Shown here in pieces: positions 9,467 to 18,151 of a stretch of DNA of 64,000 nt. Source of the DNA: an uncultured Bacteroidales bacterium (GTDB taxonomy: Bacteria > Bacteroidota > Bacteroidia > Bacteroidales > UBA932); contig CASEOO010000030.1 in NCBI GenBank assembly GCA_949289565.1, positions 62,001 to 126,000 on the forward strand, in the 5' to 3' direction. A model generated the notes under the pieces. That model was not told where the DNA came from. It did no database searches and saw nothing but the letters and a program-made list of their open reading frames with translations. Position 1 is the stretch's first letter, and the number at the start of each line of letters is the position of its first letter. The position numbers and the translations under genes were made by a program.

Positions 9467-9486
9467 AAAAGGGCTGAAGCCCTTTT
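9467..9486 (+). terminator. Terminator of the sdaA-suf-ispE operon
   Basis: AAAAGGGC, loop TGAA, GCCCTTTT, followed by CATATTG and A-rich DNA. It starts 10 bp past the ispE stop and fits a rho-independent terminator. The region 9487-9610 is very A-rich with no gene that I can see. Confidence 0.75.
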
Positions 9487-9610
9487 CATATTGATTATTA
9501 AAAAAAAAGAAAAAATATAAAGAAAAATAAAAGAGTGGTGAAATGCCGTTATTTGGGGCTGCTGATTTTTCAGGATGCCCCATATTTTTTTCCTTTGCGG
9601 GAAAAAAGCT

Positions 9611-10744
9611 ATGAGACATTTTATTCAATTGGTCATGGCCATGCTTGTGACGCTGGCCTGTATCGCATGCAAGAAAGAACCATGCGAGTGCGTATGTTAT
9701 GTGCAGGAGGAAAAACCAGGGCAGGAGCAGGAGAATCCGGATGACGGCCCTGTGGAAGAAGAACCGCAGGAACCAGAAATTATAAAGACTCCGGTATTTC
9801 ATATAGCGGTGGCAGAGTATCCTGACGGGTATGACTGGCTCAGGGATCCGGAGCGTGGTTTCGTAGAGTGTGAAATACGCCTTCTGCAGAACAGGATGGA
9901 AGAACTAAGCTTTCCTGCCGGCGATGAATATCAGGTGTCTACAGATATCTGGATGGTCAGGTGTGTGGGCGCGCATGTCTTTACCGGATATGTGGCGGCC
10001 TCGGAGACTGTAATCATGAAGGATGGAGCCAAGCAGTTCAGCTATCCTGAATCTGAAGCACTGCATAGCGTTGTGGAGGCAGGTGATGCAGAAATATACA
10101 TTCTCGGGATACCGGAAGACGAGTCAGGATGGACATTGAGATGCGGCGAGGAGGTGATAGCCGTCTCCGATGTAGGAGAGGTGGTTTCCGGCCTGATGAT
10201 GGATGGCGGAGATCCTGTATTTGTCTATAAGACAGCTTCTGGGAGGCATTATTTCGTGCGCGGGAGCACGCAGTCCGAGCTGAAGCTGCCTGCATCTTAC
10301 GGGGATGTGGTCTGTGTGGAAATGGAGGATGGCACTCCTGTGCTGTATACTCTCGACAGCAGAAATGTGTTGCGGAAGGACGGTGAAGAGCTTGAGACTT
10401 TCGATGATTCTTTCACTGTGCTGGCCTGCTATCCGGATGGCGAACATCTTGGAGCTGTCGGATATTATGGTGCGGACATATATGTCCAGTATATGTACCT
10501 GGATGGAGAATATGTCAGATTTCCGGAAAACTATTGCCTGGCCGCGGTGTCCACGGCGGCTTTCAGCGATGGACATTATTGTTTGTGCCTGAATCCATTG
10601 GAGGCAGGCATGCCTCCGTTGTATATCAAGGACGGAGAAGAGGTGGAACTTTCCATGAACGGATGTTTTCTCGGCCTGGGCGTGACAGTCGAATATGAGA
10701 CAGCGGGTTTGGACAGGTCTGTTATTTCTCGTTTTGTTCCATGA
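9611..10744 (+). CDS. Putative lipoprotein of unknown function
   Basis: I chose the ATG at 9611 (377 residues) because the product then opens with a basic N-terminus and hydrophobic stretch ending in LVTLACIACKK, a lipoprotein signal peptide with a cysteine near residue 16-19. A Pro/Glu-rich linker follows (EENPDDGPVEEEPQEPE), then about 330 residues with frequent short strands and Gly/Asp turns such as DGEYVRFPE and KDGEEV. This pattern suggests a repeated beta structure, possibly a propeller. I do not recognise a family. Lipoproteins of this kind in Bacteroidota are commonly at the cell surface. It is transcribed alone; its 3' end overlaps the convergent mlaF-like gene by 23 bp. Confidence 0.72.
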   Translation: MRHFIQLVMAMLVTLACIACKKEPCECVCYVQEEKPGQEQENPDDGPVEEEPQEPEIIKTPVFHIAVAEYPDGYDWLRDPERGFVECEIRLLQNRMEELSFPAGDEYQVSTDIWMVRCVGAHVFTGYVAASETVIMKDGAKQFSYPESEALHSVVEAGDAEIYILGIPEDESGWTLRCGEEVIAVSDVGEVVSGLMMDGGDPVFVYKTASGRHYFVRGSTQSELKLPASYGDVVCVEMEDGTPVLYTLDSRNVLRKDGEELETFDDSFTVLACYPDGEHLGAVGYYGADIYVQYMYLDGEYVRFPENYCLAAVSTAAFSDGHYCLCLNPLEAGMPPLYIKDGEEVELSMNGCFLGLGVTVEYETAGLDRSVISRFVP

Positions 10745-11480
10745 TGTTCCGGGCGAGGGAATTGGCGCATATGAATTTCCTCAGCTCCTGGCATTCGGTT
10801 TTGAAGATAGTGTGCCTGTCTCCCTGCCACAGCATTCTTCCTTGATGCAGAAAGCCTATATTGTCGCCTATTTCCAGGATCGAGTTCATGTCATGCGTGT
10901 TGATGACGGTGGTCATCCCGAATTCTTTGGTCAGGCCATGTATCAGCTGGTCTATCATGATGGCTGTTTCCGGGTCCAGCCCTGAATTCGGCTCGTCGCA
11001 TATCAGATATTCCGGGTTCAGAGCGATGGCGCGGGCTATGCCGACTCTTTTCTGCATGCCGCCGCTCAGCTCTCCCGGATATTTTTTCTCATTGCCCTGG
11101 ACGTTCACTCTTTCCAGGCAATATAGTGCACGTTCTATTTTTTGTTTCCGGGTCCAGTCTGTGAAGAAGTCCATGGGAAACATCACGTTTTCTATTACAG
11201 TGGCGAAATCAAATAGAGCGCTGTTCTGGAAAAGCACCCCGATGTTCTGCCTGAACAGTTTTTTTTCTTCATACGGGAGTCCGGAAATGTCCCGCCCGTT
11301 GAATGTCACAGTTCCGCTGTCAGGAGCCATGAGCCCTATCAGAGTTTTCAGCAGGACAGTCTTCCCTGAACCGCTGGCCCCGATAATCATGTTGCACAGA
11401 CCTTTCTGATATTCGATGGAAATATCTTTCAGTACATGGATGTCTCCGAAACTTTTATGTAAATGTTCTATTTTGATCAT
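10722..11480 (-). CDS. mlaF: MlaF-like ABC transporter ATP-binding protein
   Basis: ATPase of an MCE/Mla-type phospholipid transporter at the inner membrane. Length 252 residues. Walker A GASGSGKT lies at 35-42, the signature LSGGMQKRVGIARAI near 140, Walker B YLICDEPNSGLDPET just after it, and the H-loop in NTHDMNS. GGMQKR in the signature and DEPNSGLDP are typical of the MlaF group. It lies 25 bp downstream of the MlaE-like permease and is surely co-transcribed. No MCE-domain (MlaD) gene follows; instead the next gene is the convergent lipoprotein. Confidence 0.92.
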   Translation of the reverse strand: MIKIEHLHKSFGDIHVLKDISIEYQKGLCNMIIGASGSGKTVLLKTLIGLMAPDSGTVTFNGRDISGLPYEEKKLFRQNIGVLFQNSALFDFATVIENVMFPMDFFTDWTRKQKIERALYCLERVNVQGNEKKYPGELSGGMQKRVGIARAIALNPEYLICDEPNSGLDPETAIMIDQLIHGLTKEFGMTTVINTHDMNSILEIGDNIGFLHQGRMLWQGDRHTIFKTECQELRKFICANSLARNIMEQNEK

Positions 11481-11505
11481 GGCATGTCGCAGTGGAAAAC
11501 GCTTT

Positions 11506-12252
11506 TCAGTAAAGCATGAGCTGGGTGATTATCAGGTCGAACATCAGTATCAGGATGCACGATATCACTATGGACTTGGTGCTTGAGCGTCCTACTCCCA
11601 GCGCCCCGCCTTTTGCATAATATCCTTTGAATGCGGCTATTGAAGATATCATGAAACAGAATATCGACATTTTGACACAGCTGTAGAATACATAGAATTC
11701 GGTGAAGCAGTACTTCAGCCCTGCGGTGTACTTTGCTAACGGTATTATGGATGTCATATATACGACCAGCCAGCCTCCAGCCAGCCCCAGCACGAAGCTC
11801 AGAAGCACCAGGAGCGGGCTCAATACGGTCACTGCCAGCACTTTGGGCAGGACCAGAAAAGATGCTGAGTTCACTCCCATCATCTCTATGGCGTCAATCT
11901 GTTCGGTTATGCGCATGCTGCCCAGCTCGGAAGCTATGTTCGATCCTATCTTGCCTGCCAGAATCAGTGCCACCATTGTCGAGCAGAATTCCAGGATGAG
12001 GCTTTCTCTCACCATGTATCCTACAAGCATGCGGTCCAGAAACGGATTGTTCATGTTCGATGCTGTCTGGATGACGAGCACCCCTCCTATGAATATGGAG
12101 ATCACGGACACCAGCACTACTGATGACACGATGAGCTTGTCTGCTTCGAGAATGAACTGCCTCCAGAAGATTTTCCATTTTTCAGGTTTCTTGAAGACAA
12201 TTTTCAGAAACAGGAAGTATTGCCCTGTCTGTATGAAAAAATCCCGTAACAT
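11506..12252 (-). CDS. mlaE: MlaE-family ABC transporter permease
   Basis: Inner-membrane permease of the lipid transporter. Length 248 residues with five or so hydrophobic segments. The family core is visible: ILEFCSTMVALILAGKIGS, followed by ASELGSMRITEQIDAIEMMGV, which is the conserved EQIDALE-type cytoplasmic loop, then VLPKVLAV. Together with the adjacent ATPase it would form the MlaEF core moving phospholipids between membranes. The promoter is at 12269-12276, just 17 bp from the start codon. Confidence 0.93.
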   Translation of the reverse strand: MLRDFFIQTGQYFLFLKIVFKKPEKWKIFWRQFILEADKLIVSSVVLVSVISIFIGGVLVIQTASNMNNPFLDRMLVGYMVRESLILEFCSTMVALILAGKIGSNIASELGSMRITEQIDAIEMMGVNSASFLVLPKVLAVTVLSPLLVLLSFVLGLAGGWLVVYMTSIIPLAKYTAGLKYCFTEFYVFYSCVKMSIFCFMISSIAAFKGYYAKGGALGVGRSSTKSIVISCILILMFDLIITQLMLY

Positions 12253-12268
12253 TTTCTGTCGATTTATG

Positions 12269-12276
12269 CAAAGTTA
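12269..12276 (-). promoter_or_regulatory. -7 promoter element for the mlaEF pair
   Basis: CAAAGTTA on the plus strand is TAACTTTG on the minus strand, matching TAnnTTTG. It gives a very short leader for mlaE. The divergent yifB-like gene starts at 12354; its own -7 region is only a partial match (GATATTTG near 12339). Confidence 0.5.
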
Positions 12277-12353
12277 AACTTTTTCTTTTTTTTGTGTCAG
12301 TTTTTCTTTTTATTGCGGCCGTTTTCCGCGATATCATTGATATTTGCTGAAAA

Positions 12354-13895
12354 ATGCTTAGAAATGTTTTGAGTGCCAAATGTTCAGGGATACAAGCTGT
12401 GCCTGTGAATGTTGAGGTGAATATTTCATCTGGTCTGGGTATACATCTGGTCGGCCTGGCAGACGCCGCTGTGAAGGAGAGCCTTCTCCGGACGGTTACT
12501 GCTCTGCAGTCCATGGGATTCAAAATCCCGGGAAGAAAGATAGTGATAAACCTGGCCCCCGCTGACATGCATAAAAAGGGGAGCGGCTACGACCTGCCGA
12601 TAGCCTTGGGTATCATAGCCTCGTCTGGACAGGGAGAATTTCCCGGGATCGAAAAGTATGTCATTATGGGCGAGCTTGGTCTGGATGCGTCAGTCAGGGA
12701 TGTCCCTGGCGCATTGCCTATAGCGGCCCTGGCGAAGGATCTCGGGCTTGGATGCATTCTGCCTTCCGGGTCTGCTTCGGAGGCTGTGGAATATGATGGA
12801 TGTGATATTTATGGTGTAGATACTTTGGCAGATGTTCTGCGTATTTTGGAAGAGAGGGAGGACTGTGGAGGCCTCCTGGCCAGGAACAGATTCAAAAAGC
12901 CGTCAGGAATCGATTCCTGTCAGGGGGATGTGATGGATTTTGCGGAAATTTTCGGCCAGTCCGGGGCGAAACGCGGTTTGGAGATTGCCGCGGCAGGAGG
13001 CCATAATGTGATTATGATAGGCCCTCCAGGCTCGGGAAAAAGTTCTTTGGCCAAGGCTGTTGCAGGAATTCTGCCTCCGATGACCACGGAAGAGGCGGTG
13101 GAGACCAGCAAGATATATTCTGTAGCCGGGAAAGGCGCTTCCAGAACAGGGTTGATCCGCCGCCGTCCGTTCAGGTCGCCTCATTACAGTTCATCGCTGA
13201 ATGCTATTATAGGAGGAGGCTCGGAGAATATTATGCCCGGGGAAATTTCCCTGGCGCACAACGGAGTCCTTTTTCTTGATGAGCTGTGCGAGGCCCCGAA
13301 GAGGGTCATAGAAGCTCTCCGGGCGCCTATGGAAGACAGGAAAGTCACTATATCCAGGCTGAAGAACAAGGTGGAGTATCCGGCAGACTTCATGTTGATA
13401 GCGGCTTCAAATCCGTGCCCGTGCGGATATTATGGCGATGGCGACAGGTGCTCCTGCTCTCCCGGCAGAAGACTGGCTTATCTTTCCAAACTTTCCGGGC
13501 CGCTGATGGACAGAATAGACATACAGCTGTGGCTGAGTCCGGTAGACGCATCCAGCTTGATCGGGCGCAGGCGCGAGGAAGCGTCAGCCGAAGTCGCCGC
13601 CAGGGTGTCCAGGGCCAGGAAGATTCAGGAGACTCGCTTTAGGGGGACAGATATCCATAGCAATGCCGGCATGTCCGGGCGCATGATAGAGGAGTTCTGC
13701 CATATCGACGGCAGGAGCGCGGCGTTTTTGGAAAAGCTTATGACACGAGACGGGCTTTCAGCCAGGGCGTGCACCAGGATACTTAAAGTGACCAGGACTA
13801 TAGCTGATCTGGACGGGAAAAGAGACATCGCCCTCAGCCATATATCAGAAGCCGTCAGATATCGTTTCCTGGACAGGAAGCCACCGGTTTTGTAG
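12354..13895 (+). CDS. comM: YifB/ComM-family Mg-chelatase-like AAA+ ATPase
   Basis: Length 513 residues, normal for YifB/ComM. An N-terminal Lon-protease-like fold (VNVEVNISSGLGIHLVGLADAAVKES) is followed by the AAA+ module with Walker A GPPGSGKSS near 223 and a Walker B region at LFLDEL. A cysteine cluster NPCPCGYYGD...CSCSP lies near residue 355, and a C-terminal Mg_chelatase_C helical domain follows. In naturally competent bacteria ComM is a branch-migration helicase that extends recombination of imported DNA; in others the role is less clear. A comF-like gene occurs at 39165, but the two are far apart. It appears to be transcribed alone. Confidence 0.93.
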   Translation: MLRNVLSAKCSGIQAVPVNVEVNISSGLGIHLVGLADAAVKESLLRTVTALQSMGFKIPGRKIVINLAPADMHKKGSGYDLPIALGIIASSGQGEFPGIEKYVIMGELGLDASVRDVPGALPIAALAKDLGLGCILPSGSASEAVEYDGCDIYGVDTLADVLRILEEREDCGGLLARNRFKKPSGIDSCQGDVMDFAEIFGQSGAKRGLEIAAAGGHNVIMIGPPGSGKSSLAKAVAGILPPMTTEEAVETSKIYSVAGKGASRTGLIRRRPFRSPHYSSSLNAIIGGGSENIMPGEISLAHNGVLFLDELCEAPKRVIEALRAPMEDRKVTISRLKNKVEYPADFMLIAASNPCPCGYYGDGDRCSCSPGRRLAYLSKLSGPLMDRIDIQLWLSPVDASSLIGRRREEASAEVAARVSRARKIQETRFRGTDIHSNAGMSGRMIEEFCHIDGRSAAFLEKLMTRDGLSARACTRILKVTRTIADLDGKRDIALSHISEAVRYRFLDRKPPVL

Positions 13896-13947
13896 TTCCC
13901 GTTTTTATCTGTATTTTTACCATTGTCAAATCAAACAGAACAAGGAT

Positions 13948-14385
13948 ATGCAAAACGAAATCATCATAAAGAACCTGGAAGACCTCGACAGAGCCGCCGG
14001 AGAATTTCTAGAGAAGACAGCAGGACATCGGATTATCGCCTTTTTTGCACCTATGGGCGCAGGAAAGACGACATTCACCGCCGCCATCTGCCGCAGGCTT
14101 GGAGTGGGGGATGCTGTCTGTTCTCCTACTTTCACTATAGTGAACGAATACCTCGCGACGGATGGTCAGCCTGTATATCATTTCGATTTTTACAGGATAA
14201 ACACCCCGTCCGAAGCTATGGATATAGGCTTTTATGACTATATTGACAGCGGAAACCTCTGTCTGATAGAGTGGCCTGAAAATATTGGAAGCCTGCTCCC
14301 GGAGGAGACGCTGGCAGTGAAGATTTCCGTGAACCCTGACGGGTCACGCACAGTCAGCTGGTCAGAGGCGGATACGGAAGCCTAG
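13948..14385 (+). CDS. tsaE: tRNA threonylcarbamoyladenosine biosynthesis ATPase TsaE
   Basis: Small P-loop protein (145 residues) required with TsaB, TsaC and TsaD for the t6A modification at position 37 of ANN-decoding tRNAs. Walker A is MGAGKTTF near residues 35-42. The conserved SPTFTIVNEY and VYHFDFYRI segments follow, then LCLIEWPENI. These are family hallmarks. It starts 52 bp after the YifB gene, and its 3' end overlaps the convergent beta-barrel gene by 24 bp. Confidence 0.95.
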   Translation: MQNEIIIKNLEDLDRAAGEFLEKTAGHRIIAFFAPMGAGKTTFTAAICRRLGVGDAVCSPTFTIVNEYLATDGQPVYHFDFYRINTPSEAMDIGFYDYIDSGNLCLIEWPENIGSLLPEETLAVKISVNPDGSRTVSWSEADTEA

Positions 14386-15711
14386 TTCAAGTCCGAACAT
14401 CAGAGGCTGGGCCGTCCTTATGCTGCGCGGCTGGCGTGCATCAGGGAAGTAGTACCTCATGCTTGGATCTATATAGATGCCGAATGTATCTGCTATGATG
14501 AATTCCATGCCCAGTCCGGCATTTGCGGAGAACTGGAAACCCTGCACAGGCTCGCTGTGATGGATGCCCATGCCTTCTGCCGTCATTATGAATTTGTTGG
14601 ACACGCATTTTTCAGCAGTGCCGCCTGCATATGCATAGAAGTCGATGAAATCATTCCGGAGGATGCTGAAATAGACATTTACAGGAATGCCTATATAGTC
14701 TTGCCTGTTTCTTATATTTGAATATGTGTTGTCTGAGACCAGGACGTCCCCTTCATAGTCGAAAAATGTGCCTGCGAAAGTTCTGCTGAGATGCGAATAA
14801 TTCACACCTGCTCCCAGAGCCCATCTTTCAGTGAAATTGATTTTGACCCCGACCCCGAAAGAGACAGGGACTGAATATGATGATTCGCTGGCCTCGCTGA
14901 CGACATCTTTCTTCGGTGTGTTTTTGCTTGGAAGATAGCTCACAGGGGCTGACGCATCCCTGCTGGCGGCTGTATTTGTATTGCTGACAGCGTTGCCTGA
15001 CAGGGTGATGGAAGTCCGGATTTTCCGGTTCTGTTTTTCCTCTTCCATGAGTTTTTTCCACGCCTCGCTGTCATCATAAGCTGAGTTCAAGGCATCGTCT
15101 GCATCAGTATCCGGCAGAGAAGGATGCTCATTCTTTATTTCTTCGGCGCCTCCGGCAATGTCTTTGTTTCCGGTGCCTCCGGCAATATCGGTACTACTGC
15201 TGTCGTCAGTATTTATTATTTCTGTTCTGCTTTGCGCTGTGTCCACTCCGGTATATGCCAATCCGTTGCTGGAAGAAGCGGCAGGATATGGCAAGGTTTC
15301 CTGTGGAATGCTTTCCTTGCCGATGCCAGGCTCGGCCATTGCCAGGGTTTTCACCGGACTCACGGCTTCTGGAGCTTTATCTTCATCGAGAATGTCCACT
15401 TCATTCTGAATTCCGGCATCTGCCATGTTGTCATATGCTTTGCGGGAAATGCTGTCGTCAAATGTTCCTGAGACGAACAAAATAGACGCTATTGCCGCCG
15501 CCGCGGCAATGCCATAAGAAATCCTGGCCCACAGAGGAATGATGCGGCGGGTCTTTTCGTGTCCGGCCCCGGCTTTTTCCTCTGCCGCCGTCCCGACAGC
15601 AGGAAGCCGTCCTTCTATCCTCGCCCAGATGCCGTCAGGAACATCTTCCTGCGCATCTCTAAGGACAGACCGGAACATGGAGTCAAACCTATTTTCTTCG
15701 CCTTTTGTCAT
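14362..15711 (-). CDS. Anti-sigma-like protein with C-terminal outer-membrane beta-barrel (Dma-type)
   Basis: A 449-residue protein with four zones. Residues 1-55 are a soluble, charged segment (RFDSMFRSVLRDAQEDVPDG), like anti-sigma N-termini. Residues 59-81 are a single hydrophobic helix (SYGIAAAAAIASILFV). Residues 82 to about 275 are a low-complexity Ala/Ser/Asp/Glu linker. From about 278 to the end are alternating strands typical of OMP_b-brl barrels, ending in a hydrophobic strand (GLELGFRIRL). It starts inside the ECF sigma gene with a 23-bp overlap, so the two are co-expressed. This matches the dual membrane-spanning anti-sigma factors (Dma) described in Bacteroides thetaiotaomicron, which link outer-membrane state to a cytoplasmic sigma factor and affect vesiculation. 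The match is by architecture and gene order. Confidence 0.82.
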   Translation of the reverse strand: MTKGEENRFDSMFRSVLRDAQEDVPDGIWARIEGRLPAVGTAAEEKAGAGHEKTRRIIPLWARISYGIAAAAAIASILFVSGTFDDSISRKAYDNMADAGIQNEVDILDEDKAPEAVSPVKTLAMAEPGIGKESIPQETLPYPAASSSNGLAYTGVDTAQSRTEIINTDDSSSTDIAGGTGNKDIAGGAEEIKNEHPSLPDTDADDALNSAYDDSEAWKKLMEEEKQNRKIRTSITLSGNAVSNTNTAASRDASAPVSYLPSKNTPKKDVVSEASESSYSVPVSFGVGVKINFTERWALGAGVNYSHLSRTFAGTFFDYEGDVLVSDNTYSNIRNRQDYIGIPVNVYFSILRNDFIDFYAYAGGTAEKCVSNKFIMTAEGMGIHHSEPVQGFQFSANAGLGMEFIIADTFGIYIDPSMRYYFPDARQPRSIRTAQPLMFGLELGFRIRL

Positions 15712-16246
15712 CAGTTTTTCCTTTTATCCTGTTTTGCAGCCAGATTCTTGCACGGCTGAGCTGCGTCCTTGAGGTAGTCTCCGAGACTCCGAGTATCTCG
15801 GCAATCTCCTTGTGGGAGTATCCCTCGATGACATACATGTTGAACACCGTCCTGAATCCGGGAGGCAGAGATGTCACCAGCTTCATCAGTTCCTTGTAGC
15901 CGATATTGTCCATCTGGTCTTCAAGGTCAGAGCTCAGATGCCTGGCATTTTCGAGTTCATCGCTCATTTTCAGGGCATCCTTTTTCCGCAGGTACATCAG
16001 TGCCGTGTTTATGAAAATACGGCGTGCCCACCCGTCGAACGACCCTTCACCTTTATAAGTGTCGAGCTTGGAGAAAAGCGTGACGAAACCATCCTGCAGG
16101 AGATCTTGCGCCACCTCGCTGTCACCGGCATACCTGATGCACACGGGGTACATACGAGGCGCCAGCAGGTCAAATAAGGCCTTCTGAGCACTTCTGTCCC
16201 CCTTTTTGCACAGCTCGATCGTTCTAAGCTCCGAGGTCTCGTCCAC
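15689..16246 (-). CDS. ECF-type RNA polymerase sigma factor
   Basis: Sigma-70 family, ECF group. I chose GTG 16246 (185 residues) because a GGAG lies about 7 bp upstream and because the farther TTG at 16333 falls inside the promoter -7 element. Region 2 includes DLLQDGFVTLFSKLD and FDGWARRIFINTALMYLRKK; region 4 is the helix-turn-helix EGYSHKEIAEILGVSETTSR then LSRARIWLQ. It is followed, overlapping by 23 bp, by the putative dual-membrane anti-sigma gene, which would hold it inactive until an envelope signal arrives (inference from the Das/Dma model). Its targets cannot be read from this window. The TPR gene diverges from it. Confidence 0.9.
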   Translation of the reverse strand: MDETSELRTIELCKKGDRSAQKALFDLLAPRMYPVCIRYAGDSEVAQDLLQDGFVTLFSKLDTYKGEGSFDGWARRIFINTALMYLRKKDALKMSDELENARHLSSDLEDQMDNIGYKELMKLVTSLPPGFRTVFNMYVIEGYSHKEIAEILGVSETTSRTQLSRARIWLQNRIKGKTDDKRRRK

Positions 16247-16277
16247 AGTGTCGTCTCCAAATTTTCGTTCAACCTGC

Positions 16278-16295
16278 GCGAAGAAGATGCTTCGC
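16278..16295 (-). promoter_or_regulatory. Leader hairpin of the ECF sigma gene
   Basis: GCGAAG and CTTCGC form a 6-bp stem with a 6-nt loop in the roughly 78-nt leader between the promoter and the GTG start. It is modest, and its role, if any, is unknown. Confidence 0.3.
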
Positions 16296-16330
16296 CTAGT
16301 ATGAATGTTGCATCTTTCCCGCAATTTTTT

Positions 16331-16338
16331 CAAAGATA
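16331..16338 (-). promoter_or_regulatory. -7 promoter element for the ECF sigma gene
   Basis: CAAAGATA on the plus strand, TATCTTTG on the minus strand, a perfect TAnnTTTG match. It implies housekeeping expression of the sigma/anti-sigma pair with a start near 16324. Confidence 0.55.
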
Positions 16339-16393
16339 ATCGATTTTGATGATTTGAAAGAAACCTGAAATGCAGAATTAATGTTTTTTATGC

Positions 16394-16401
16394 TATTTTT
16401 G
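16394..16401 (+). promoter_or_regulatory. -7 promoter element for the TPR gene
   Basis: TATTTTTG matches TAnnTTTG. It is followed by a strong ribosome-binding site AGGAGGA at 16414-16420, which fixes the start of the TPR gene at ATG 16427. Confidence 0.55.
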
Positions 16402-16426
16402 TAAAGTTTTGCCAGGAGGAGCAGAA

Positions 16427-18151
16427 ATGAGAAAATTATATTTGGCTGTTATATTGGCTGGAACAATATTCATGATATTGCCGTCAGGCATTTCAGCTCA
16501 GGACAGCGGGGATAAGCTTGCAGAGAACCAGATAATCACTGCTGTGAATTTATATGATGACGGCAGATTTGAAGAGGCCAGGTCAGTCCTGCAGAAGGTT
16601 CTGGATATGTCTCCGGAGAATGACGCCGCGCATTTTTATATGGGGCTTACTCAGTTTTGCCTGAATGACATAGAAAAATCTGAAGCGGAATTGAAGAAAG
16701 CCGTGAGCCTGGATTCTACGAATTTCTGGTACAGATTCAGGCTCGCCATGGTGTATTCTGCCGCCGGAAAAGAAGAGCTGACTCTGTCCATGTTCGAGGA
16801 TTTGATCCGGGACTTCCCTAAGAAATATGATCTGTATTATTCCATGGTGGAGCTCTATCAGAGGCAGGGCCGGCAGGAGAAGGCATTGGAGACGATAGAT
16901 CAGATAGAGACTGTTTTCGGAAGCAGCGACATGACCGCTCTGGCGAAGTTCGACATTCTCAGAAATCTCGGCCGTGAGGATGAGGGCTATGAGTATCTGG
17001 AGGATTTCAACAGTAAATATTCGTCTGTCCAGGTGCTGTCCATCCTTGGAGACAGGCAGCTGTCCATGTACAACGACTCGCTTGCCCTTTCTCTCTACAA
17101 CGAGGCGCTCGACTTGGAGCCGTCCTATGCCCCGGCCTTGCTGGGCAGGGCTGAGACATTCCGCATCACCAGGAACTATGACAGGTATTTTCAGGAGCTG
17201 TACGGATTTATGGAGAATGATGAAATAGCGTCTGACGGAAAATGTCAGTATTTGAATGTCCTGATCCGTTCCATGGACCAGTTTTTCTTCAAGAGTTTCG
17301 GCCCGCAGATGGATTCGCTTATGTCCATCTGCACGTCCAAATATCCTAAGGATTCCACCGTGCTGACTACAGCCGGCATTTATTATTACGCTAAAGGCAA
17401 TAATGCCCAAGCTCAGGAGTATTTCAGAGTGAACGCAGAGACATGGCCGCAGAGCCTCTCTGCCGCGGCTTCGTATGTGGAAATGCTGATGTACAGCCGC
17501 AGCTGGGACAAGCTTGTTGAAGAAGCTGAGAAGGCCGCGGGGCGTTTCCCTTCCGAGCCTGCTTTCTGGGAGTATGCCAGCCTGGGTGAATATAACAGGG
17601 GCAACTACGCGGAAGTAGTGAAAATCTGCGAGAAGGTGCTTTCATTGGCTCCCGAAGACAGCGCCACGGTGCTGAACGCCTATACCACGATGGGTGACAT
17701 GTATTACAAGTTAGGCGAGCAGAAAAAGGCATACAAGTCGTATGACAAGGCTCTGGCAGTGAATCCGGATTATGTGCCAGTACTGAACAACTATGCTTAT
17801 TTCTTGAGCATGGAAAAGAGAAATCTGAAGAAAGCTTATGCGATGAGCAAAAGGACTGTCGAGCTTGAACCTGACAATTCCACCTATCTCGATACATTCG
17901 GATGGATATTGTTTCTGCAAGGCAAGGCGCTGGAAGCCAAGCCTTTCTTCAAGAATGCCGTAATGCTGTACGGAGGCAAGGAGAGCCCCGTGATTCTGGA
18001 TCATTATGCGGAAGTCCTGTTTGCCCTTAAGGAATATGATCTTGCATTTTTGTACTGGAATCAGGCGAAAGCCATAAACAATGGCGAGATAGAGGATCTG
18101 GATAGCCGGATCAGCCAGCGGAAGAGTGAAATGAAAAAACAAGACAGATGA
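16427..18151 (+). CDS. Secreted tetratricopeptide-repeat protein
   Basis: The ATG at 16427, behind AGGAGGA, gives 574 residues. An N-terminal signal peptide (LYLAVILAGTIFMILPSGISAQD) predicts export. The rest is a chain of TPR-like helical pairs, for example DAAHFYMGLTQFCLNDIEKS, ALSLYNEALDLEPSYAPALL, YKSYDKALAVNPDYVPVLN and AYAMSKRTVELEPDNS. TPR proteins are scaffolds for other proteins; this one would work in the periplasm or at the outer membrane. Its stop overlaps the start of the EnvC-like gene as ATGA, indicating translational coupling and a possible joint role in envelope or division. In Bacteroidota this pairing is common, but no function can be assigned from sequence. Confidence 0.85.
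   Translation: MRKLYLAVILAGTIFMILPSGISAQDSGDKLAENQIITAVNLYDDGRFEEARSVLQKVLDMSPENDAAHFYMGLTQFCLNDIEKSEAELKKAVSLDSTNFWYRFRLAMVYSAAGKEELTLSMFEDLIRDFPKKYDLYYSMVELYQRQGRQEKALETIDQIETVFGSSDMTALAKFDILRNLGREDEGYEYLEDFNSKYSSVQVLSILGDRQLSMYNDSLALSLYNEALDLEPSYAPALLGRAETFRITRNYDRYFQELYGFMENDEIASDGKCQYLNVLIRSMDQFFFKSFGPQMDSLMSICTSKYPKDSTVLTTAGIYYYAKGNNAQAQEYFRVNAETWPQSLSAAASYVEMLMYSRSWDKLVEEAEKAAGRFPSEPAFWEYASLGEYNRGNYAEVVKICEKVLSLAPEDSATVLNAYTTMGDMYYKLGEQKKAYKSYDKALAVNPDYVPVLNNYAYFLSMEKRNLKKAYAMSKRTVELEPDNSTYLDTFGWILFLQGKALEAKPFFKNAVMLYGGKESPVILDHYAEVLFALKEYDLAFLYWNQAKAINNGEIEDLDSRISQRKSEMKKQDR

Noticed and set aside
16583..17410. A 275-codon minus-strand ORF inside the TPR gene.
   Set aside because: It is a shadow of the TPR reading frame, with no promoter, start context or recognisable domain.
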